A stretch of 64,000 nt of DNA from contig CAWGUF010000017.1 of NCBI GenBank assembly GCA_963825625.1, positions 186,001 through 250,000 of the forward strand. Direction: 5' to 3'. This document shows, piece by piece, positions 17,573 to 24,747 of this stretch (the first letter of the stretch is position 1; each line of letters begins with the position of its first letter). Origin of the DNA: CAMDPA01 sp963825625 (GTDB lineage Bacteria; Pseudomonadota; Alphaproteobacteria; Rhizobiales; Hyphomicrobiaceae). Below the pieces are notes generated by a model that worked only from the letters and a program-made list of their open reading frames with translations, was not told where the DNA came from and did not search any database. Both the position numbers and the translations under genes were made by a program.

Positions 17573-18538
17573 TTGACGGCCAGTGGCTTCGGGCGGATGG
17601 TCTCATCCCCGATGCCCCGTTCCCGACCGAAGTCGCCGTTGGCCTTCATCTCTCACGTCCGGCACTCGGTTGGCGCATGGCCGCCCGCGCTACAGTGTGC
17701 CCTGCTGATTATCCTGTCCGGCACGCTGATGGTGCTGCAGCTCGCGGTCGTGAAGCTGATCGCCAATGACGTCCACATTTTCGAGATCGTGCTGTTCCGC
17801 TCGATCTTCGGCGTCCTGTTCATGGCCCCGCTGCTGCTGCGCGGCGGCGCGACCTACCTGCGGCCCAACCGCCCCGGCCTGATCTGGCTGACCGGCACGC
17901 TCGCCTTCTTCGCGGCGGTGCTGTTCTATTTCTCCGCCAAGCACCTGCCGATCGCCGACATCACCGCGATCCATTTCACCCGCCCGATCTTCGCCGCCCT
18001 GGTCGCCGCCGTGGTGCTGAAGGAGGCGCTGACGGGCAACCGCGTGGCGGCGATTGCGCTGGGCGTCATTGGCGCTGCCATCGTCATCCGGCCGGGCTAC
18101 GTGGAGCCCAACATCGGCGTGCTTTATGTGTTGGGTGTGGTGGCGATCCAGAGCTGGAACCCGATCAACCGCAAATTGCTGTCTATGAGCGAGCACCCCG
18201 ACACCGTCGCGGTGTGGAACGTGCTGACGATCCTGCCGCTGGGCGCCATCGCCACGCTGTTCGTGTGGACCACGCCGACGCTTGCGCAGCTCGGCTGGAT
18301 GGCCGCGCTCGGCGCCATGGAGCTTGCCAACCAGCGCGTGCTGGCGCGCGCCTATGTGCGCGGCTCCGCCACCCTCGTCGTCGGCCTGCACTACACCCGG
18401 CTGCCGATAGCCGCCGCCATCGGCCTGATCCTGTTTGCGGAGCTGCCGTCCGCCTGGGTCTGGCTCGGCTCTGCCGTCATCGCCGCCGCCGCCGTGCTGC
18501 TGGCCCGAGCGGAAGGCGAGGCGAAAGCGAAGGTGTGA
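17573..18538 (+). CDS. EamA/DMT-family permease
   Basis: A drug/metabolite transporter of 321 residues with ten membrane segments made of two EamA halves (~30-160 and ~170-305). Characteristic stretches are VLFRSIFGVLFMAPLL, PIADITAIHFTRPIFAALVAAVVLKE and LPIAAAIGLILFAELP. I keep the TTG at 17573 because a GGGGGGAG ribosome site precedes it; an internal ATG at 17612 is possible. It diverges from the SDR operon and could import or export that pathway's compound, but this is only position-based inference. Confidence 0.85.
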   Translation: MTASGFGRMVSSPMPRSRPKSPLAFISHVRHSVGAWPPALQCALLIILSGTLMVLQLAVVKLIANDVHIFEIVLFRSIFGVLFMAPLLLRGGATYLRPNRPGLIWLTGTLAFFAAVLFYFSAKHLPIADITAIHFTRPIFAALVAAVVLKEALTGNRVAAIALGVIGAAIVIRPGYVEPNIGVLYVLGVVAIQSWNPINRKLLSMSEHPDTVAVWNVLTILPLGAIATLFVWTTPTLAQLGWMAALGAMELANQRVLARAYVRGSATLVVGLHYTRLPIAAAIGLILFAELPSAWVWLGSAVIAAAAVLLARAEGEAKAKV

Positions 18539-18678
18539 AGGCCGCGACTGGCAGGCGCGGGGTTGCTGCAATGTCGGATATTGCCGCTTGATTTGTAGAA
18601 GTCACATCGCTTGCTTCAGCTAAGCAGCCGACATGGCTCGTGCAGCGCGGAAGCTCGCTTTTGACCCCAACCCGTCAT

Positions 18679-18701
18679 GTTGCCAGCGGGCAACTTTTGT
18701 T
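18679..18701 (+). terminator. Probable intrinsic terminator behind the EamA gene
   Basis: A 6-bp stem gttgcc/ggcaac with a 4-base loop is followed by TTTTGTT. It lies 140 bases after the EamA stop and before the TIR gene. The stem is short, so confidence is moderate. Confidence 0.5.
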
Positions 18702-18818
18702 ACTCTGGCACACCCAGGCGCCGTGAACGTCCAGTCAGTCCGACCACTCCCATCCATCGACATCCTGCGGTATGACTGATCCCGACAGGTATCGAGATTG
18801 CCCGGTGGGGGATTTGAC

Positions 18819-20251
18819 GTGACGGCAAAGGTTTTCATCTCATATCGCCGCGACGACAGCGCCGGCCATGCTGGTCGGGTGCATGACCGGCTTGAGCGGG
18901 AGTTCGGTCGCGATTTGCTTTTCATGGATGTAGACGCCATTCCCCTCGGCGCCAACTTCGTCAAAGTTCTCGGCGAGGAGGTCGGTAAGTGCGACGTGTT
19001 GCTCGCCATCATTGGTCCCGGCTGGCTCGACGCCAGGGACGAGGATGGCAACCGTCGACTGGAGAACCCTTACGATTTCGTCCGCATTGAGATTGCGACT
19101 GCCTTGACGCGCGATATCCCTGTCATCCGATCCTGCTGGAAGGCACCCGGGTTCCAAAATCCGAGCAATTGCCAGACGACCTGAAGGAGTTGTCGCTCCG
19201 CAACGGGCTCGATGTGCGCCATGCCTCGTTCCACAACGACATGGACAAGCTCATTCGCGGGCTCCGACCGGCGACGCCGGCGGCTCCACCAATTCAGCGG
19301 CCTGCGACAGCAAACCAACCATCGGACGAGGATCGGTACCGAGCCGAGGGGCGCATCCTCATCGATGCGCCGATCGTCGACAGCCTGACTGGCAGCTGGT
19401 TTTTGCCCGGCGACGGCGGCCGCGCCTACTTCAAGGACCACGAGCACGGCCCTGAAATGGTGGTCGTGCCGGCCGGCAGCTTCACCATGGGCTCGCCCGA
19501 GAGCGAGCCCGAGCGTGAGAACTGGCAGAAGGGCACCGAAAGCCCGCAGCACAAGGTGACGATCGCGCAGCCGTTCGCGGTCAGCCGCCATGCCATCACG
19601 CGCGGTCAATTCGCGGCTTTCATCAACAACACCAGTTACAAGATGGACGGCGGCGCCCATGTCTGGACGGGCAGCGAGTGGAAGAACGATCTCAACGCCT
19701 CATGGGCCAGTCCTGGGTTCGCGCAGAACGATAGCCACCCTGTGGTGTGTGTGAGTTGGGATGACGCCAAGGCGTATGTGGATTGGCTGTCCAAGCGCAC
19801 GGGGAACCCCTACCGGCTCCTGAGCGAGGCGGAATGGGAGTACGTGGCCCGCGCCGGTAGGACGACGCCGTTCTGGTGGGGGTCTTCGATCACGCCGAAG
19901 CAGGCCAACTACAACGGAAACGCTGATCCGTTCAAAGGCGGCGGCTCAAAGGGCGAATATCGCAAGCGCACGGTACCGGTCGACAACTTCGAGCCAAACC
20001 CGTGGGGCCTTTATCAAGTGCATGGCAACGTCTGGGAATGGTGCGAGGATGCCTGGCACGACAACTATAACGGCGCGCCCGACGACGGCTCCGCCTGGAT
20101 CGCTGGTGGTGATACAAGTCGCCGTGTCGTCCGCGGCGGGTCCTGGCTCGACATTCCTAGGCTCCTCCGCTCGGCCGACCGCGGCTGGGACTCCACCGTC
20201 GACCGGGGCAACTTCCAGGGCTTCCGTTTGGCCAGAACGTTAAATCCTTGA
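18819..20251 (+). pseudogene. TIR–C-type-lectin (FGE-like) protein, DGR-type target 1, one-base frameshift
   Basis: From GTG 18819 (GGGGGA upstream) the frame encodes a TIR domain: KVFISYRRDDSAGHAGRV, LLFMDVDAIPLG, CDVLLAIIGPGWLD, YDFVRIEIATAL. Near 19127 a missing C (ATC CGA instead of ATC CCG A) shifts the frame; the next frame continues as ILLEGTRVPKSEQLP and runs to 20251. After a Pro-rich linker comes an FGE-sulfatase/C-type-lectin domain: MVVVPAGSFTMGSPE, CVSWDDAKAYVDWL, YRLLSEAEWEYVARAG, GNVWEWCED, RRVVRGGSW. The paired cysteines of true formylglycine-generating enzymes are missing after GGSW, so this is a binding fold, not an FGE. The last 25 codons are the variable region. There is no membrane segment. 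The joined product would be about 478 residues. Confidence 0.8.
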
Positions 20252-20295
20252 TCCTTACTACCTTACCTCTTGGGTCCAGGGCGTAGCCCTGGTCG
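20117..20295. repeat. 179-bp 3' repeat, copy 1 (end of TIR gene 1)
   Basis: Matches 22102-22280 without any insertion or deletion. Outside the variable region the two copies are nearly identical, through the stop codon and the hairpin that follows. The repeat includes the VR and a hairpin at 20276-20292. Confidence 0.85.
20147..20215 (+). other. DGR-type variable region 1 (VR1)
   Basis: The 23 codons after RGGSW. Compared codon by codon with 22132-22200, 13 differ, 12 of them only at positions 1 and 2 with the third base (mostly C) unchanged, while the flanks are nearly identical. This pattern is what adenine mutagenesis of AAC/AAT template codons produces. Confidence 0.75.
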
Positions 20296-20300
20296 ATTTT
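20276..20300 (+). terminator. Hairpin after VR1: terminator or DGR target hairpin
   Basis: Perfect 7-bp stem ccagggc/gccctgg with loop GTA, then TCGA and TTTT. It is 25 bases after the stop. DGR targets characteristically carry a hairpin just past the variable region, so either role is possible. Confidence 0.6.
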
Positions 20301-20331
20301 CAAAACGGGTTTGCGTCGGGGCACTGAGCAC

Positions 20332-22236
20332 ATGGCCGGAAAGATATTCATAAACTACAGGCGCGGGGACGACCCCGGCTTCACCCAGGCGCTCTATATG
20401 CGCCTGGAGGACGAGTTCACCGCCGACAACCTGTTCATGGACGTGGAAGGCCATATCAAGCCCGGGGACGATTTCGTCGAGGTCTTGAACGCCCAAGTGG
20501 CCGCCTCCGATATCCTGCTCGTTGTCATCGGGCCGCGATGGGCCGAACTGATGGCTGCCCGTCAAAGCGACCCGGAAGACTTCGTTGCGATCGAGATCAG
20601 GGCGGGGTTGGACAACGGAAAGCGGGTCGTCCCGGTGCTGGTCGGAGGCGCCGACATGCCGCGTGCCGATCTGTTGCCGGAGCCGATCCGGGCACTGGCC
20701 AGGCGAAATGCGGTTGGCCTTCGGCCCGAACGCTTCAGGGCCGATTGCCAGGGATTGATAACGGCTCTGACAGAGCAACTCGCCGCTGCCGAGAAAGAGC
20801 GAACGGCACAGACCGAGGCTGAACGAGCGGCTGCCGAGGCCGAGCGGCTGAAACGCGAAGCCGAGGAGGCCGCGCGCATCGCGGCGGCAGAGCAACGGGC
20901 ACAGGCGCAGACAATGGCGGGCTTGTCACCCGACGAAGTGCGAAAAGCCGAGGAGTTGGCCAACTGGGACTTCGTCAAGGATCGTGACGACGTCCAAGAT
21001 CTCCGCGACCACCTTGCGCGGTTTCCAGGCGGCACGACCGAGCGTTATGCGCTATCGAAGTTGGAGCAACTGGTATGGGCTGGTCTCGGACCACAGCCCG
21101 GCATCCCGGCATTGGACGACTTCCTGCAGGAATTCCCAAAGGGCTTGAACGCTGATACCGCGCGTGCACGGTTAGCCGACCTTCTAAGGCTGGCGGCGGA
21201 GGCGCGGGACGCCGAGCAGCGGCGCGCACGAGAGACCGAAGAATGGGGTGCGGTGGCAGCCAGCACCGAGGCCGGTCAAATTACGGAATTTCTGCAGAGG
21301 TGGCCGAAAGGGCAACATGCGGCAGCGGCGCGCGGTCGGCTCGATGAGCTGAGACGAGGCACGGGCGGTGAGCGACGCGGCATCCTGATCGGGGCCGGCG
21401 CGACTGCAGGGCTGGTCGCGCTCTTGGCCGGCGGCTGGTGGTCGTATGCCCAATGGCGTTGGCATCAGTCTCTCAAAGATCCCTCCGTTCAAGTCGTCGA
21501 TTTCGATGCGCAGCGGGCAAAGCCGGGGCGCGCGTTCAAGGAATGCGATCACTGTCCACAGATGATTGTGGTGCCGGCCGGCAGCTTCACCATGGGCTCG
21601 CCGGTGCGTGAGGCGCAGCGATCCAGCGATGAAACTCAATTGAAGGTCACGATCCGCCAGCCATTCGCAGTGGGCAAGTTCGAGGTCACGTTTGACGAGT
21701 GGGACGCTTGCGTAACCGCCGGTGCCTGCAACGGCTATTCACCGAGCGATGTTGGCTGGGGGCGCGGCACGCGGCCAGTCATCAACGTGTCGTGGAGTGA
21801 CGCGAAAGCGTATGTGGCGTGGTTGGCCGCGAAGACCGGCAAGCCCTATCGGCTGCTGAGCGAGGCGGAGTGGGAGTATGTAGCACGAGCCGGAACAAGC
21901 ACCGCATATCATTGGGGCAGCAAATTCGACAGTTCGAAAGCAAACACGGGGGGCAATACAGTGCCAGTCGGGCAATATGGCGCAAACCCCTGGGGTCTCC
22001 ATGACGTGCATGGCAACGTCTGGGAGTGGACGGAGGACTGCTCGAACGACAGCAACAAAGGGAACCCAGGCGATGGCAGTGCACGAACGACTGGCGATTG
22101 CAGTCGCCGTGTCGTCCGCGGCGGTTCCTGGATCAGCATTCCTCAGGGCCTCCGCTCGGCCGGCCGCAGCAGGTTCACCACCGATTTCCGGAACTACTTC
22201 CTCGGGTTCCGTGTTGCCAGAACGTTAAATCCTTGA
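20332..22236 (+). CDS. Membrane-anchored TIR–C-type-lectin (FGE-like) protein, DGR-type target 2
   Basis: An intact 634-residue protein from the ATG at 20332 (a TTG at 20311 is less likely). Order of parts: TIR domain (~1-140: KIFINYRRGDDPGF, NLFMDVEG, ILLVVIGPRWAE, DFVAIEIRAGL); Ala/Glu-rich coiled coil (~150-195); three helical repeats of ~36 residues, each with W or V start and an F/W-P-G-type end (HLARFPGG, FLQEFPKG, FLQRWPKG; ~208-340); one membrane segment (~349-371, ILIGAGATAGLVALLAGGWW) preceded by RRGTGGERR, so the N-terminus should be cytoplasmic; then a C-type-lectin/FGE-like domain (~405-634) with VVPAGSFTMGSP, NVSWSDAKAYVAWL, YRLLSEAEWEYVARAG and GNVWEWTED. The variable region is residues ~601-623. 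No FGE catalytic cysteines are present. It resembles a receptor: variable ligand-binding domain outside, TIR effector inside. Confidence 0.85.
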   Translation: MAGKIFINYRRGDDPGFTQALYMRLEDEFTADNLFMDVEGHIKPGDDFVEVLNAQVAASDILLVVIGPRWAELMAARQSDPEDFVAIEIRAGLDNGKRVVPVLVGGADMPRADLLPEPIRALARRNAVGLRPERFRADCQGLITALTEQLAAAEKERTAQTEAERAAAEAERLKREAEEAARIAAAEQRAQAQTMAGLSPDEVRKAEELANWDFVKDRDDVQDLRDHLARFPGGTTERYALSKLEQLVWAGLGPQPGIPALDDFLQEFPKGLNADTARARLADLLRLAAEARDAEQRRARETEEWGAVAASTEAGQITEFLQRWPKGQHAAAARGRLDELRRGTGGERRGILIGAGATAGLVALLAGGWWSYAQWRWHQSLKDPSVQVVDFDAQRAKPGRAFKECDHCPQMIVVPAGSFTMGSPVREAQRSSDETQLKVTIRQPFAVGKFEVTFDEWDACVTAGACNGYSPSDVGWGRGTRPVINVSWSDAKAYVAWLAAKTGKPYRLLSEAEWEYVARAGTSTAYHWGSKFDSSKANTGGNTVPVGQYGANPWGLHDVHGNVWEWTEDCSNDSNKGNPGDGSARTTGDCSRRVVRGGSWISIPQGLRSAGRSRFTTDFRNYFLGFRVARTLNP

Positions 22237-22280
22237 TCCTTACCTCCTTACCTCTTGGGTCCAGGGCGTAGCCCTGGTCG
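22102..22280. repeat. 179-bp 3' repeat, copy 2 (end of TIR gene 2)
   Basis: Counterpart of 20117-20295, exactly 1985 bases downstream, again spanning the end of the lectin-fold domain, the stop codon and the hairpin. Upstream of it the two genes diverge at many silent sites, so the 3' ends look homogenised more recently than the rest. Confidence 0.85.
22132..22200 (+). other. DGR-type variable region 2 (VR2)
   Basis: Encodes I-S-I-P-Q-G-L-R-S-A-G-R-S-R-F-T-T-D-F-R-N-Y-F. Eleven of the 23 codons (ATC, AGC, ATT, GGC, GGC, AGC, TTC, TTC, AAC, TAC, TTC) are reachable from AAC or AAT by changing only adenines, and they sit where related DGR targets have template-encoded asparagines. Confidence 0.75.
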
Positions 22281-22288
22281 GTTTTTTT
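22261..22288 (+). terminator. Hairpin after VR2 with T-run: terminator or DGR target hairpin
   Basis: The same 7-bp stem ccagggc/gccctgg with GTA loop as after VR1, here followed by TCGG and seven Ts. The T-run merges directly into the ribosome site of the Avd remnant, so full termination here would silence that gene. Confidence 0.65.
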
Positions 22289-22301
22289 GGAGGCCGAGGC
22301 C

Positions 22302-22478
22302 ATGACCGACAATGCGCGCAAGACCGGAGCGGCGGTCGAGGCCCACTTCCAGTTCCTGATGTGGCTGGTGCCGGCGATCGAGAAATTCCCGCGCACCCAG
22401 AAGTTCCTGCTCGGCGACCGGATTCAGCGAACGCCGCCGGCCGTCGAGCCTATGGCGCCAAAAGCACATGCCATCTGA
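22302..22478 (+). pseudogene. Truncated Avd-like (DGR accessory, four-helix-bundle) gene
   Basis: A 58-residue frame with GGAGG about 9 bases upstream of ATG 22302. Residues ~14-45 read like the first half of bacterial Avd proteins: FQFLMWLVPAIEKFPRTQKF then LLGDRIQRT. Full Avd proteins are about 110-125 residues and continue with a second helix pair; here the match stops after RIQRT and the frame ends 16 residues later in unrelated Pro/Ala sequence. Avd is the pentameric partner of the DGR reverse transcriptase, usually encoded just behind the target gene. No reverse transcriptase or template repeat follows. I am confident of the resemblance from the FPRTQKFLLGDRIQ core, less so of its history. 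Confidence 0.65.
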
Positions 22479-22673
22479 TTGATTGGCGAGAGTTGGTCTC
22501 TTCCTGGCCCACCCCGCCACGCGCATTCTGCACTGCAATGGCAGCTGTCACCAGCAGCGGACATCATAGGGCGGTCGAGGCACGGCTACCTGATTTCCGC
22601 TATCCGAATTCCGCAATCGCACCTCACCCCCCTCGCCCACTCCCCCTCCGCGCGCGCCGGCCCCCGGCCGCGT
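22479..22673. other. Gap after the Avd remnant
   Basis: I looked here for a template repeat (the VR with AAC codons) and for the start of a reverse transcriptase gene and found neither. The stretch is low-complexity C-rich DNA before the convergent dioxygenase gene. Confidence 0.6.
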
Positions 22674-23516
22674 TCACGCAGCCCGCGGCCGCTCGGTTCC
22701 CTTCACGAACATGCGGTAGCCAAGGCGCTCATTCGGCCAGTAATCCCAGATCGCATAGTGCTGCACGGCGCGGTTGTCCCAGCACGCGACGGAATGATCG
22801 GTCCAATTGAACCGCATCGTCCAGTTCGGCCGCTGCGTGTGCTGGTACAGGAACTCCAGGATACAGCGGCTCTCATCCTCCGGCACGCCGTTGATATGGC
22901 TGGTGAAGTTGGGATTGACGAACAGCACCTTGCGGCCGCTTTCCGGATGTTTCACCACCATCGGATGCTCCGCCACCAGATGCTTCTCTTGATTGTCCTT
23001 GGTCAGCTTCGCCGCAAATGCCTTGTCTGCCGTATGCGTCGCAGTCTTGCCGTCGAGATAGGCCTTCATGCTGTCGCTCAGTTCCTCATAGGCCTTGGCC
23101 GCGCACAGGAACATGGTGTTGCCGCCGTTATGCGGCGGGATGATCTCCTGATAGAGCACGCTATACATCGGCGGGACCTCTGCGCAGCTCTGATCCGAGT
23201 GCCAGGTCTCGCCGGAGATGCGTGCCGAATCCTTGTTGAAATACTGCCTGCGCAGGGCGGGATATCCCTCCACCGGCTTTGACGCCGTGCTCTTGCCGCC
23301 GGCGTGAACGTGGGGCTCTCCGAAATAGCGGACGAAACGATCATGCGATGCGGGGTCGAGCTTCTGGTCGCGAAAGAACACCACGCCATGCGCGTTGATC
23401 GCGATGCGGATTTCCTCCACTTCCCTGTTGGATAGCGGCCTGGTCAGATCCACATTGCCGATTTCCGCCCCGACATGTGGACTCGATTGCGTTACCGTGA
23501 TGCTGTCGTAGGTCAT
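22674..23516 (-). CDS. TauD/TfdA-family Fe(II)/2-oxoglutarate dioxygenase
   Basis: A 280-residue dioxygenase of the taurine/2,4-D family. The iron ligands are visible as H-x-D in TWHSDQSC (~103-110) and the distal histidine in RAVQHYAIWDY (~253); an arginine (RLGYRMF) downstream binds 2-oxoglutarate. The N-terminus VGAEIGNVDLTRPLS is typical. Family members open C-S or C-O bonds with release of sulfite, phenols or alcohols. It is followed in operon order by nothing obvious, but a luciferase-like monooxygenase gene begins 58 bases upstream on the same strand side, suggesting shared organosulfur or xenobiotic metabolism. Confidence 0.88.
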   Translation of the reverse strand: MTYDSITVTQSSPHVGAEIGNVDLTRPLSNREVEEIRIAINAHGVVFFRDQKLDPASHDRFVRYFGEPHVHAGGKSTASKPVEGYPALRRQYFNKDSARISGETWHSDQSCAEVPPMYSVLYQEIIPPHNGGNTMFLCAAKAYEELSDSMKAYLDGKTATHTADKAFAAKLTKDNQEKHLVAEHPMVVKHPESGRKVLFVNPNFTSHINGVPEDESRCILEFLYQHTQRPNWTMRFNWTDHSVACWDNRAVQHYAIWDYWPNERLGYRMFVKGTERPRAA

Positions 23517-23573
23517 CCAGCGAAATCCTTCTCGATACGGTCAGACCAAGCTGATGGGTTGAAGCCGTGTTCG

Positions 23574-24614
23574 TCAAGTTGGTGTGCCGCCCGCCCCCCG
23601 CAGCGGCGCGATCACCTCGCGACGGATCGCCTCCACGCGCGCCACGCTCGGGGGAAAGCGGAACAGCAGCAGCTCGATGCCCATGGCCTCGTAACGGCGG
23701 ATCTGCGCGCGCACCTCTTCCGGCGTACCAACGCAACCGCTCATCGCGGCCGGGCGAACTCGCGGGTTCAACCGTGCGGCATCGCTGGAGGCGTCGTCGG
23801 GCGCCAGGATGCCGGCCGCCTCGGCAATCGCCGCCTCCCGCGTGGCCCCGAACAAGATGAACGGGTTGAACGCATACCGCACCTTCCGCCCCAGCTTCGC
23901 CGTCAGCTTTTCCATCCTGTCGATGGAGCGGCGTAGGCTGTCCTCCAGCGCGCTCACGCTTTCCGCGTTGCGATCGAAATCGAGAAACCACCAGTCGCCC
24001 GTCCGCGCCACCATCTCCAGTCCGCGCGGCGAGCGGCTGGCGGCGTAGATCTCCGGTGGCTTGCTGGTCGCGGGCTTCAGCAGCAGCTGTGCGCCGTCCA
24101 CCTCGAAGAACCGGCCCTTGAAGCTGAACGACGGCTTCGTCCACATGCCGTGCATGACGGCCACGAACTCCTCGGCGCGGATATAGCGGTCGTCGTTCGG
24201 CTCCAGCCGTCCGCCGCCATACATCTCATGCTCCTCGACGTTCCAGCCGGTAACCAGGTTGATCGCCATCCGCCCTGGTGCCAGGCGGTCCAGCGACGTC
24301 GCCATCTTGGCGATCAGCTGCGGATGCCACAGTGAGGGATGCACGGCGACCATCGACCGGATGCGCTCCGACAATTGCGGCGCCATCGCGCAGGCCAGCG
24401 TCCACGCCTCCAGGTCTGTCCCCAGATGCCGCTCCGCGAACAGGATGAGGTCAAAACCGGCCCTGTCCGCCGCCCCCAGCACCTCCCGCGAAATCTCGTA
24501 TTGCCCGTCCGTCCGGCCAGCAGCCAGCGGCTCGGCAGCCGCCGCGATCGCCCGCGACATCTCGGGCGAGCCGACGGTGACATGGGGGATGGGCGCATAG
24601 ATCCCGAACTGCAT
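23574..24614 (-). CDS. LLM-class flavin-dependent monooxygenase
   Basis: A luciferase-like oxygenase of 346 residues, distinct from the one at 13967-15019 but with the same plan: QFGIYAPIPHVTVG at the start, FDLILFAERHLGTD (~55), GRMAINLVTGWNVEEHEMYGG (~113), IYAASRSPRGLEMVA (~190). It resembles the alkanesulfonate monooxygenase SsuD group. It lies directly upstream of the TauD-type gene (57-base gap, same strand), a combination often used to desulfonate organosulfonates; that substrate is inference. It diverges from the UbiD-like gene, 133 bases away. Confidence 0.85.
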   Translation of the reverse strand: MQFGIYAPIPHVTVGSPEMSRAIAAAAEPLAAGRTDGQYEISREVLGAADRAGFDLILFAERHLGTDLEAWTLACAMAPQLSERIRSMVAVHPSLWHPQLIAKMATSLDRLAPGRMAINLVTGWNVEEHEMYGGGRLEPNDDRYIRAEEFVAVMHGMWTKPSFSFKGRFFEVDGAQLLLKPATSKPPEIYAASRSPRGLEMVARTGDWWFLDFDRNAESVSALEDSLRRSIDRMEKLTAKLGRKVRYAFNPFILFGATREAAIAEAAGILAPDDASSDAARLNPRVRPAAMSGCVGTPEEVRAQIRRYEAMGIELLLFRFPPSVARVEAIRREVIAPLRGAGGTPT

Positions 24615-24747
24615 GGCGCAACTCCCTGCTCAACGGCCTCGCCGAAGTGTGCAGCCGCCACCGTCGACAAGCAAGCCGCCGCCTGCCAAGTATAGCGGCG
24701 GATACGAACACACGAGGGAGACGCGGGCCGCCCCCGCCTTGCACGCC

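Noticed and set aside
18819..22236. Formylglycine-generating (sulfatase-modifying) enzymes
   Set aside because: The lectin-fold domains lack the paired catalytic cysteines behind GGSW; in this position lies the variable region, so they are binding domains.
22490..22670. Template repeat of the DGR behind the Avd remnant
   Set aside because: No stretch similar to the variable region with AAC codons was found here.
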